Shown piece by piece: positions 34,201 to 41,841 of a stretch of 47,253 nucleotides of DNA. The stretch covers positions 1 through 47,253 of the IMG/VR virus record IMGVR_UViG_3300017788_003124. One strand, written 5' to 3'. Origin of the DNA: a virus. Positions within the stretch are counted from its first letter, which is position 1. Every line of letters starts with the position of its first letter. The notes beneath the pieces were generated by a model. It saw only the letters and a program-made list of their open reading frames with translations. It made no database searches and was not told where the DNA came from. Position numbers and translations under genes: made by a program.

Positions 34201-37200
34201 GTTTTGTTCCCGGATTTAGGGAAAGATATGGTCAACTTACTAAGTCTAGACAAATTTTATCTAAACTTGTTAGTGGATATGGAGCTACTAGCGCAACAGA
34301 ATTAGTTCCTGAGGCTGTTAGTAGAAGACTTTTTGGCGATCAAGGTTCTTTGGTTGGTAGGATCAGCGATTTTGTTGCCCGTAATGCTGGTATAGATCCT
34401 CAGCGGTTATCTAGTTTTAATTCTGCACAGCTTAGAGCCCAGATAAGGGCTGGCTCCACCGATGGTGGTGTTGTTGGGTTGCGTCTTTCTGATTTTGTGA
34501 AAAGCAAGGCCGTTAGGGCTAAAGACTTATTAGGGGAACTTAAAGCCCGGAGTAGTTCTCGCAGGCGTTCACTGAAACAAACTGCTGGAGCTTCTGACCA
34601 GATCCCTCCCCCAACCCAGCTTGGGGGGAGCATCCCTCCAGCGCTTGGACCTTTAGAGTTGGAGAGGGAAACTCCTTCTACTCGCAGGCAGCGTGAAGCT
34701 GAAGAGGCGGCGGCTGAGAGGCGTCGTTTACGCCGAGAGGCTGCGAGACAAAGATTGGAAACTGCTGGAGCTGGAAGCGGTTCTGGTTCCACTGCTATAC
34801 CTTTAGGTCCGACTCCACCACCACCAACCCCACTAGAGTTGGAGAGGGAAACTCCTTCTACTCGCAGGCAGCGTGAAGCTGAAGAGGCGGCAGCTGAAAG
34901 GCGTCGTCAAAGAAGACGTTCTGCTGCTGGTCGTAAAGGCGCTGCTGCTCGGGGTCGTGGTCCTAGCGGTCAACCGATCTCTATGGGTAAAGCTTACGCT
35001 CCCGGTGCTGGGGCTGAAGTTAACAAGTATTTAGATGATCTTGGTATCAGCGCTTCTCAGCGAGCACGTTTTTGGGGTGGTAGATCCTACCAGGATCCGT
35101 TTGGTGGTCGCGAGTTAAGCGGTCAAGATTTACGTCGCGAAGTTGACCGTCAGGTCGGTAGAGGGGTATTCACTGGTTCTCCAGAAGAGATGGCTGCTTC
35201 TCGCACAAGGCAGGGCGGCTATGCAGCTCAAGCTGCTGTTCGTAGAAGAAGGCTTGCTACGGGATCTCAGATCGGTGCTTTGGAAACGAATTTTGGTAAT
35301 TTGTCTGCAACAAATAAGCAAGTTGATGCTTTGAAACGCAATAATGATCTTGCTGGGTTGCGTAGTTTGGAGCAGAACTTTGGTCGCTTAAAAAGAGAAG
35401 CTGAAAAGATTAAAGTTGATGCTATTAGCAGAGGCGATCTTGAGGAAGCTTCTAGGCTTGAAAAGATTTTGGATCGTATTGACAATAGGGTTTCTAGAGT
35501 TAGCGATGCCGCCCGTATTGTTCAGGGCAGGGTTAGTCCGACAACGACAACTACTCGTTCCTCTGCCGGTCCTGCCGGTCCTGCCGGTCCTGCCGGTCCT
35601 GCCGGTACTGCCGGTCCTGCGGTTCCTCTTACTGTTGCTGATAGAATTAAATCTATTAGGCCCACTGGCTTGTCTTTGACAAAGGGAAATATTGATCAAT
35701 TTAAAGCGGCTGGTGACGAGGCTGGATTAAGGAGCTTTGAGAGGCAGTTAGGAATTTTGGCTGCTAAGGCTAGATTAATACGTCTTGATGTTGTTGATCC
35801 CGCAGATAAAAATCAGTTAGATGCAGTTGAAAGTAAAATTTTAAGATTAATTGCTTTAACTAAGCAAGCTAGAATTAGTGTAAGTACACCTGCTGCTACT
35901 GCTGCTGCTGCTCCTGGGGTTTCTGCTTCTGAACGTTTGAAGGCTAGATTTTCAACGATATCATCAAGATATCCGGCAACGGTGGGGAGCATTGACAATT
36001 TAGGTAAGTCTGCTTTGCAAGGTGGATCTATTGGGCAACAGGCTGCTGCACAGCTGACTTCTTTGAGGGGGGCGCTTTCAACTTTACTTATTTTAGCTGA
36101 CAGGATTAAAGTTAATGCTGTTGATGCTAAGGACGAAGCTGAAGTAAACAAGCTGATCGCCAAGTACCAAGCCCTTTACCAGAGGGTTCAGCAGGTTAAC
36201 AATGCTGTTGCTGCCGGTGGCGGCGTTGGCGGTCGAGCGCGTGGTGGCGCTGGCGGCCGCGGTGGCGCTGGTGGCGCTGGTGGCGCTGGCGGTGGTGGTG
36301 GTGGCGGCGCTGGCGGCGCTGGCGGTGCTGGCGCTGGACCAAATAATCTAATTAGTGGTATCCGAGGCTTGGACTCTAATAGCCTTGGCGGCTTCTTCGG
36401 CGGTGGCCTTCTTTCCACTTTGCGATACTCTTTGCCGTCAGTGTTGCTTTTTGGGGCAGCAAGCGGTATTTCGCAAAGTATTAGAGAAGCGGAACAGCTT
36501 TCCTTCGAGCTAAAAAAGATCGAATCACAGTTTGAAGCAACTTTTGGTGCTTCAGCTCAAGAGAAACTGGATTCGTTTAGAACAACAATTTTGAGTGTCG
36601 CTAGAGAAACTGGTTTAAGCGCTGCTGAGATTGGTCAGTTCGGTCAGCAGCTTTCTGCGTTGTACAGCTCTGGCGATATTTCTGTCGGTGAGTTGTCTGG
36701 CCTTCCTTTAGCTGAAGCTCAGACTCGTTCTGGCGCTCAGCTTGCTCAAACTGTTGGTTTGCCTTTGCGTGAGATTACGGATGGTTTGACTGCGGCTTCG
36801 TTGGCGTTCGGCGCAAGTTTTGAAGAGATTGGCGATATTGCAATTGCTCTTGAGCAGAAGTCTGGTGTGCTAGCTAAGGAAACTATTGCTTTTGTTGGTG
36901 ATATCGCTCCAGTTGCTCAAGAGGCTGGTTTCTCTATTGAAGAGTTTACTTCTTTGGCTGCTATCGCTCAGCAGCGTTCTGGTCGTTCTGGTGCTGCTCT
37001 GGCTGAGCAGTTTGGCCGTATTCTCCCTGCTATCAATCAGAATAGACAGGCGCTGTTAGAACTTGCTGTAACAAATTCTAGTCTTGGGACTCCCGAGTTT
37101 GTTAGTGCTATTAATAATTCTGATACTAAAGGTATTCTTTTTGGCATCGGAAAAGCGTTTAATGGGTTAAATAAAGAATCGAAAGATTTTATTATCAATC

Positions 37201-40200
37201 TTTTGGGTGGACGTAGAGAGGCTGCTGCTTTACTTCCTGCTTTAACTAATCCGGAGCTTCTTGAAAGCTTTACTCAGGCTGCTGAGGATAGTGCTGGATT
37301 GCTTGAGGAGAGATTTGCCGCTGTTCAACAGACGTTACGTAACACGTTCCAGCGTTTGGGTGAAACGGTTCGCCAGCTTGGTTTGGAGATTTTAGAATCT
37401 GGTTTAGATTCGTTCTTGAGTAGTGTTGCTGATACTTTTAGCGTTATTGCCACTGGTGTTGGTGGGGCTATTAAACTTATTGGAATGTTCAACCAGATTC
37501 TTGGTGGTCTTCCTGGCAAAATTTTACTTGCTGCTGTTGCTTGGCGTGTTTTAACTAAGGGATTTGCTCTTGGTAGGGCTGGTGTTGGAGCTTTGCTTCC
37601 CGGTTTTGCCGGTTTCGGTGGAAATGCTCGTTCTGGTTTTGGTTTTGGTTCCGCTGCCAGAATGGCGACAGGGAGACTCTCTCCTTTTGAAATGAGAAGA
37701 TATCAGCAAGGTGCTGCTGTTGTTGGGGCATTGACAGGACGGCCGGTTCCTCCACCCCCACCCCGCCGAGGTACGATGCGTCAAAGATTGGGCCAGCTTG
37801 GCGGTTTTGAATCTGCCAGACAGGCTTATGCAACTGGTTCACAAGGTCTTGTTGCCCGAGGATTAACAAACTTGTCTCCACTTTATGGAGCATTGCCAAA
37901 ACAAACAAGACTTACAGCGAGAGAGGTTTATGGTCAGAGAACTGCTGGAATGCAGCCTTTCAGACAGGTTTTTAGAGCCGGATTACAGCCATTTACGGAA
38001 AACTTGAGTGTAAGAGGTTTAGGGGGTGCTGCCGATAATGCAAGAACAAGATTGGGGGCTATTGGGGCTGCAGGTTTACAGGGGGCCAGTAATCTAAGGG
38101 CTGGTGCTGGGTCTGCCGCTGGCGCTTTGGCGCGCAATGCTTTGCTTGCCGGTCAGGTAGGTTTGTCTGGTGCTAAAACTGCGGCGATTGGTGCTGCTGC
38201 CGGGGCTAAGGCTTTGGGTAGCGGGGTTGCTGGGTTGTTTGGTGGTCCAGCTGGTCTGGCATTTGTAGGTTTAGCTGTTGCATATGGATTGATGCAAGAT
38301 GGTGTCCGTAAGCAGCAGGAAAAACTTGACGAGTTAAGAGCTTTTGCTGAAGATACGAATACTTCAATTGCAGAACTTCAACAAAAGGCTCAGGATTTAA
38401 GAAACAAAGCTAGTGGAGCAAGTTTAGGATCTAGACTTAATGCTTTTATTTTCGGTGGTCCAGCTCCTTTGTCAGAATCCGAATATGCATCTTCTTTGGT
38501 TGCAACAAGAGTTGCTCAGGATCTAGATGATGAAGAAGCAAAGATTATTTCAATACTTTCTGAACGGGCTGATGCTGTAAGAACGATCGCTGGAATTAAT
38601 TTACAGGGAGATTTAAATAATAAACGTAGAATTAGTGGTCTGGGATCTGGTCAGAGAATTCCTTTTGGGTCTGATACAGGCAAACTTGATTTTGTGCCTT
38701 ATACTACATCTGGACCAAACATTTCAAGTAACCCCTTTGATTTTATTGGAGCAGCTTTAGGTCTAAACTCGGAGCAGGGGGCAAGGGCGGAGGATCTATC
38801 TGCGGCAGCAGTTATCGATCCGGTAACTAGAGAGTTTGAGGGCGACTTCGATGTAAAGAAATTTTATCTAAATCGTTTTGGTGATAAAGATGTAGTTAAA
38901 AAGCTTGGGGATAACAAAGCTTTTGAATTAGAAAAATTATATGCTGAGAGAGGTGAAGAATTAGCTATAGCCGGTCGGGATACGTTTAATAAGGCAGCAG
39001 AGTTGATTGGTGTTCAAACCAATGATCTCTATACAGTCGTTGGTGAGGCTTTCTTTACTGAAAATCCGCTTGCTCGGCTTGAAGAAATTATTGCAAATAA
39101 AGAAAATAAGTATGGTGCCGAAATTATAGAACAGGCTACTAAAGCGAGAGACACTATTGTTAGTAAGGGTAAAAATGATCCTCAAGTTAGGGCTATTCTA
39201 GAGGCTAATGGTCTTCTTGATATAGCAGCGCAAGAAAGTCTTGCTACTTTAGAAAAGCTTCAGAAAGATCTTGGTCTTGGCAAAATTTCTGAGGCAACTT
39301 ATCTTAAGGGATTGCAGACGTTAAGAGCGGAAATTGTTAATAAAATAAAAGAAAGTACTGGAGATAAAAAGCTTCTATATGAGCAGCTTTTAACTGTCGA
39401 TAAAGCAATTAATGAAGCTGTAGCTAGTTTAGCTAAGCAATCTTTAGATTCGCTTGTCAAAATTTTAGATCTGACTCAGACTCCATCTTTGTCAACTTCT
39501 CTTCAAAAAGCGGCAGCAATACAGAGAGGTATAAATTCTGGGTTAAAGGGAAATGAATTAAAAGAGGCTGCGTTTAATTTAATTGAAAACCAAAAACAGA
39601 TAGCTTCACAGTTAATAGAGAGCGCATCTTCAAGTGAGGAAGCTCAAAGAATTGCTAGTACTCCAGTTGAAATACCTTTAGTGGCTAGACAGGCTGCAGT
39701 TCGTGGTCAGATTCAGACTTTGATTGGTGATCTTCCTGGATTTGCTGAAGACTGGCAGCGGCTCTTTGGGGAAACTTTTGACGACTTTTTGAATGGAATT
39801 GTTGAAGGTCTTTCCACTGGCGCTTTGACCGTGAGTGATGTTGTTGCAATTTTGGAAGAGCGCAAGGCGTCTTTGCAGAGGGGTGGCTATGTAGAAGGCC
39901 CTAAGGGTACGAAAAGACTTGATCCAGATAAATATGCGCCTGAAGTTGAAGATATTGATGAAATCATTCGGCAAATCCAGGAAACAGGTCAGCTACCTGG
40001 AGATGTTGGTAAGTATTTAAGCCCCACTCAACAAGTTCAGGCTCTTGCGGAAAGAAATTCAGCTGATTCAGTTTTAGCCCAGTCTAGAGCTGGGAGAAAT
40101 CAACGTAAAAGAGCGGAGATTGCTTTAAATGAAGCTGCTTTAAACTTCGAAAATGCAAAAAAGACTCTACCTAAAGAGTCTAATGAATACAAGAGAATTG

Positions 40201-41444
40201 AAGCAGCATATAACGAGGCTTATCTAAATGTTGTTGATGCTATTCAGGCAGAGTCAGCTGGTTTATTTAGTGTAGCTAAAGCTATCGCTCAAGTTAATCG
40301 TGACCCGATTGCCGCAGCACAAGCCGACCTTGATCAGGCCAAAGCAGATTTTGCGGCGGCTAGTCAAACCGGCGACGTGCAGGGTATGCGAGACGCTGAG
40401 AGCAGGCAGATACTTGCTGTAGGGCAGATTAGAGATTCTAGACTTAATCAAACAAAAGTTTTCCTTGAGGCTTTGAAAGCTTCTGCGGGAACTGATCTTC
40501 TTGGGCCTTTAAGTAAGGGTCTTTCAAAAGATCCTCTTGATCAAGCCCAGTATGATGTTAATATTGCTAGATATAATTTGGATACTGCGGTTGGTTTTGA
40601 GGAAAGAATGCAGGCGGTTATTCAGCTTGCTGGAGCTTTGGAACGTCAAGACCAAGCGATTTTGGATAGGAAGCGCGCCCAGCTTGAGTTGGATAAAGCT
40701 TTAATTCAGGATCCCGTTCGACAGGGTGAGCTTGATTTAGCTTTTGCTCGTGAAGTGCTGTCTAGGGCTGACACAGAGTTGGAGAAAATTGAAGCTCAAA
40801 AAAATATTATTGATATTCAAAAACAGATTACTGAGGCGATGAATGAGGCTAGGTATGCCCAGTTTAATTTGAGGCAGGCTGAACTTGAGGCTATGGGTGA
40901 TGATGTTGGGGCTGCTCAGGTGGCTGCTTCTCTTGCTCGTCAACAGCTTGCTGACGCTATTTCTGCGGGTAAGGGTAGTGCTGAAATCGACAATTTGAAG
41001 GCTGCTTCTGCGACTGCTGACAAGGCTGCTAGGGATGCTGTTTTCCAGAATCGTCAGGATGATTACAAGTTCCTTCTTGATATGGGTGAAATTACGCAGT
41101 CACAGTATGCCGATTATCTTGAAGGCTTGAAGACCACTCTCATCCCTGGAACTAAACAGTTCAGAGATCTTGAGGTTACAATTAAACAGCTTCGAGACGA
41201 TATAGGTGGTAATCTACAGGCAAACCTCCCAACAAGTCTTCAGCTTCCAACTTTGTATGAGGTGAGAAGGTTGAACCAGATGGGTCAAGGTGCGGCCCCG
41301 GGTCAAGGGATAGGTTATCAAGATAACAGGAACGTTGAGGTGACGGTTTACGTCAATAATGGGATGACTGAAGAGCAGGTTGTTGGTACACTCAGTAAGG
41401 CGATGAACGTCGGAACAACAGGCTTAGAGTCTCGAAGGTACTAA
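31275..41444 (+). CDS. Giant tape measure protein with ADP-ribosyltransferase and metallopeptidase domains
   Basis: The 3389-residue protein sets tail length and is normally held in the tail lumen. Order: a helical N-terminus (1-200), Pro/Gln-rich linkers, an Arr-like ADP-ribosyltransferase domain (390-505), a basic linker, a zincin-like domain (about 725-1022), repeated charged linkers (about 1127-1211), a short collagen-like AGP repeat (about 1430-1450), a long Gly-rich linker (about 1645-1690) and then a TP901-type tape measure core (about 1747-2030, LKKIESQFEATFGASAQEKL). Hydrophobic stretches lie at about 1710, 2078 and 2327. The rest is long alpha-helix. ATG 31275 follows GAGG. If the helical part packs at about 1.5 A per residue, the tail would be several hundred nanometres. 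The tape measure call is firm; the enzyme domains are described separately. Confidence 0.93.
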   Translation: MADQFLINVKLRVDDSDLKRVDRENQKRIQQANKSAAQSRTPIPQAPNQAQVAAALPQVGQVSTIVARYGQAAATEMQVVAQQMRKLGGQLPDLQRAQQRYLKQFTSSIENFQILPRNVQADISRRFTRAFEKTAAEFEAAIANAVPSRRNAVVRDVANSNYAAIGVPQRVGITTPAQISGNTTTGPTSVANKNLVAAINASSKQIRDATSVNASLDRALADAKRRQIAAINAATSAVKAGGPSGPVRGSGASVPFAPTVTRTSAVSQPAQIQPSVPIVISAVPQRPVAAPPSQSGTSYVPLVTAPVQSGPVRQPVRQPVRQPDVIPPDVFMGGGGRRGRGIPNVGTTRRRQERQASMVGQGGYVRNFVGNVVDRFRDRNQRGAVGSGDDPLYHGTAIDPNLPFPTQIQPAAKYGRPTNFGASDPSFAYLTPNLRDAQYYAELVASNRGGFPSVLQVKPTGPVEKDPSTDPNGIRRGNFDSDLRTRSSLKVLGKLPNADEAEWLESNQEAAYRRNRQQYLELERRLGQGGFIRPGEMLGGARDRLTGGFARLRNRFRRPQTVAANSSSGAPNPLADFLSYSFLESQMIEDLTPRSQGGRALGRRNRRRQGMPFDRDAALQRQLERSQFGEMYGGPPQGDGRPPPSFLRRLIQQYTNRGLTPPVDLNRIPSTGPGARRFETSQFEKRIKARVRMSAGTDITGETQYANLPMPFSRDGRLSSNAGDMSRIRPAIGALKRLRSVFPEIPINSVTFEDLGGKGRIGTASTRWKSLGFNGSSNIALDPLAFGTAANPLSSGLERRLVGPKLANAAVHEWGHLLDRESQTGYLKSRPDLSPGGRPRAPYVFAQVPGYTNEINKIIESAGVMPNFFSEKPMVGVGTGYLSGGELSNITNLPDDVENIRRLALRNKGKTRGQIVDLYGQQRKSIGLPFDASSVKDELDAAIRSGQWFDPSGGGAGEVKPFKYKDVARRKSDDPRFVPGFRERYGQLTKSRQILSKLVSGYGATSATELVPEAVSRRLFGDQGSLVGRISDFVARNAGIDPQRLSSFNSAQLRAQIRAGSTDGGVVGLRLSDFVKSKAVRAKDLLGELKARSSSRRRSLKQTAGASDQIPPPTQLGGSIPPALGPLELERETPSTRRQREAEEAAAERRRLRREAARQRLETAGAGSGSGSTAIPLGPTPPPPTPLELERETPSTRRQREAEEAAAERRRQRRRSAAGRKGAAARGRGPSGQPISMGKAYAPGAGAEVNKYLDDLGISASQRARFWGGRSYQDPFGGRELSGQDLRREVDRQVGRGVFTGSPEEMAASRTRQGGYAAQAAVRRRRLATGSQIGALETNFGNLSATNKQVDALKRNNDLAGLRSLEQNFGRLKREAEKIKVDAISRGDLEEASRLEKILDRIDNRVSRVSDAARIVQGRVSPTTTTTRSSAGPAGPAGPAGPAGTAGPAVPLTVADRIKSIRPTGLSLTKGNIDQFKAAGDEAGLRSFERQLGILAAKARLIRLDVVDPADKNQLDAVESKILRLIALTKQARISVSTPAATAAAAPGVSASERLKARFSTISSRYPATVGSIDNLGKSALQGGSIGQQAAAQLTSLRGALSTLLILADRIKVNAVDAKDEAEVNKLIAKYQALYQRVQQVNNAVAAGGGVGGRARGGAGGRGGAGGAGGAGGGGGGGAGGAGGAGAGPNNLISGIRGLDSNSLGGFFGGGLLSTLRYSLPSVLLFGAASGISQSIREAEQLSFELKKIESQFEATFGASAQEKLDSFRTTILSVARETGLSAAEIGQFGQQLSALYSSGDISVGELSGLPLAEAQTRSGAQLAQTVGLPLREITDGLTAASLAFGASFEEIGDIAIALEQKSGVLAKETIAFVGDIAPVAQEAGFSIEEFTSLAAIAQQRSGRSGAALAEQFGRILPAINQNRQALLELAVTNSSLGTPEFVSAINNSDTKGILFGIGKAFNGLNKESKDFIINLLGGRREAAALLPALTNPELLESFTQAAEDSAGLLEERFAAVQQTLRNTFQRLGETVRQLGLEILESGLDSFLSSVADTFSVIATGVGGAIKLIGMFNQILGGLPGKILLAAVAWRVLTKGFALGRAGVGALLPGFAGFGGNARSGFGFGSAARMATGRLSPFEMRRYQQGAAVVGALTGRPVPPPPPRRGTMRQRLGQLGGFESARQAYATGSQGLVARGLTNLSPLYGALPKQTRLTAREVYGQRTAGMQPFRQVFRAGLQPFTENLSVRGLGGAADNARTRLGAIGAAGLQGASNLRAGAGSAAGALARNALLAGQVGLSGAKTAAIGAAAGAKALGSGVAGLFGGPAGLAFVGLAVAYGLMQDGVRKQQEKLDELRAFAEDTNTSIAELQQKAQDLRNKASGASLGSRLNAFIFGGPAPLSESEYASSLVATRVAQDLDDEEAKIISILSERADAVRTIAGINLQGDLNNKRRISGLGSGQRIPFGSDTGKLDFVPYTTSGPNISSNPFDFIGAALGLNSEQGARAEDLSAAAVIDPVTREFEGDFDVKKFYLNRFGDKDVVKKLGDNKAFELEKLYAERGEELAIAGRDTFNKAAELIGVQTNDLYTVVGEAFFTENPLARLEEIIANKENKYGAEIIEQATKARDTIVSKGKNDPQVRAILEANGLLDIAAQESLATLEKLQKDLGLGKISEATYLKGLQTLRAEIVNKIKESTGDKKLLYEQLLTVDKAINEAVASLAKQSLDSLVKILDLTQTPSLSTSLQKAAAIQRGINSGLKGNELKEAAFNLIENQKQIASQLIESASSSEEAQRIASTPVEIPLVARQAAVRGQIQTLIGDLPGFAEDWQRLFGETFDDFLNGIVEGLSTGALTVSDVVAILEERKASLQRGGYVEGPKGTKRLDPDKYAPEVEDIDEIIRQIQETGQLPGDVGKYLSPTQQVQALAERNSADSVLAQSRAGRNQRKRAEIALNEAALNFENAKKTLPKESNEYKRIEAAYNEAYLNVVDAIQAESAGLFSVAKAIAQVNRDPIAAAQADLDQAKADFAAASQTGDVQGMRDAESRQILAVGQIRDSRLNQTKVFLEALKASAGTDLLGPLSKGLSKDPLDQAQYDVNIARYNLDTAVGFEERMQAVIQLAGALERQDQAILDRKRAQLELDKALIQDPVRQGELDLAFAREVLSRADTELEKIEAQKNIIDIQKQITEAMNEARYAQFNLRQAELEAMGDDVGAAQVAASLARQQLADAISAGKGSAEIDNLKAASATADKAARDAVFQNRQDDYKFLLDMGEITQSQYADYLEGLKTTLIPGTKQFRDLEVTIKQLRDDIGGNLQANLPTSLQLPTLYEVRRLNQMGQGAAPGQGIGYQDNRNVEVTVYVNNGMTEEQVVGTLSKAMNVGTTGLESRRY
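32205..32240 (+). repeat. Three tandem 12-bp repeats (PVRQ) in the tape measure gene
   Basis: CCTGTTCGTCAG occurs three times in a row and encodes PVRQ three times in the linker before the ADP-ribosyltransferase domain. It is short and perfect, so it may vary in copy number. Confidence 0.9.
32442..32789 (+). other. Arr-like ADP-ribosyltransferase domain in the tape measure protein
   Basis: Residues 390-505 match the rifampin ADP-ribosyltransferase (Arr) pattern: LYHGT with H394, SNFG-like NFGASDPSFAYLTPNL with Y429, an A-x-x-YAELVAS helix, VLQVKPTGPVEKDP with D466, then a Thr-Arg-Ser stretch (DLRTRSSLKVLGKL) where Arr has RTREPVWIVGEL. The H-Y-D triad spacing (35 and 37 residues) is close to Arr of Mycobacterium smegmatis (H19, Y49, D84 as I recall them). 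Codons here use more C and A in third position than the flanking T-rich codons. Target is unknown; Arr itself modifies rifampin. Confidence 0.82.
33447..34341 (+). other. Zincin-like metallopeptidase domain in the tape measure protein
   Basis: NAAVHEWGHLLDRES carries the zinc-binding HExxH (H812, E813, H816). About 200 residues later GATSATELVPEAVSRRLFG (E1009, E1013) resembles the E-x3-EA segment that supplies a third ligand in phage and effector zincins. The part before HEWGH (FEDLGGKGRIGTAS, ALDPLAFG) reads as the usual beta-sheet edge. The substrate could be a cell-envelope or virion protein, or the tape measure protein itself. Confidence 0.7.
34654..34907 (+). repeat. 74-bp direct repeat pair in the tape measure gene
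   Basis: 34654-34727 and 34834-34907 are exactly 180 bases apart and differ at only two positions, with the first 58 bases identical. They encode the charged helical motif LELERETPSTRRQREAEEAA. This is a recent duplication within a linker, likely by slippage or unequal recombination. Confidence 0.9.
35562..35624 (+). repeat. Tandem 9-bp repeats (collagen-like AGP) in the tape measure gene
   Basis: CCTGCCGGT and near copies repeat about seven times and encode Ala-Gly-Pro triplets. Nine-base perfect repeats in this linker invite copy-number change. Confidence 0.88.
36205..36340 (+). repeat. Gly/Ala-rich low-complexity linker in the tape measure gene
   Basis: GGTGGCGCT-type units encode a long run of Gly with Ala and Arg at about residues 1645-1690. 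It separates the enzyme-bearing N-terminal half from the tape measure core, so it may be a flexible hinge or a processing site. Confidence 0.85.
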
Positions 41445-41454
41445 GGGGAATATC

Positions 41455-41841
41455 ATGCCTAGGATAGCATGGACTTTTTATGATCCTGTAGAGGATGAAA
41501 CATACAATTGGGAGATCAACCCTAATCAGGGTGGCTATCCTAGTCGAAATAAAAATATTCTTTTTGAGGCTACCGCTGCACCTAACGGTCAGACTGTGGC
41601 TCAGGAAGGTAGGGATACCCCTGAAACGTTTTCTTTCTCTGGGGTTATTTTAACTGAGGGCCAGTTTAATACTTTAAACTCTTGGTATGAGAAGCGTAAT
41701 CAGATTCTCTTAACCGATGATCTTGGCCGACAGTTTTGGATTTATATTAAAACGTTTAATCCGACGCGTCAGCGTTCAGGCAAGTATCCTTGGCGACATG
41801 ATTATACTATTGATGCGATTATTTTGGATTTTTCGTCATGA
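41455..41841 (+). CDS. Distal tail-type protein
   Basis: A 128-residue protein right after the tape measure gene (AGGGGA before ATG). It is beta-rich with a central FSFSGVILTEGQFNTLNSWY stretch and ends SGKYPWRHDYTIDAIILDF, patterns seen in short distal-tail or minor tail proteins that sit on the tube end. The next gene starts within its stop codon (ATGA). A Dit-like role is inferred from position and size. Confidence 0.68.
   Translation: MPRIAWTFYDPVEDETYNWEINPNQGGYPSRNKNILFEATAAPNGQTVAQEGRDTPETFSFSGVILTEGQFNTLNSWYEKRNQILLTDDLGRQFWIYIKTFNPTRQRSGKYPWRHDYTIDAIILDFSS

Noticed and set aside
35562-36340. Repeats in the tape measure gene as an assembly error
   Set aside because: The reading frame stays open through all of them, unit lengths are multiples of three, and they fall in linkers where such repeats are expected.
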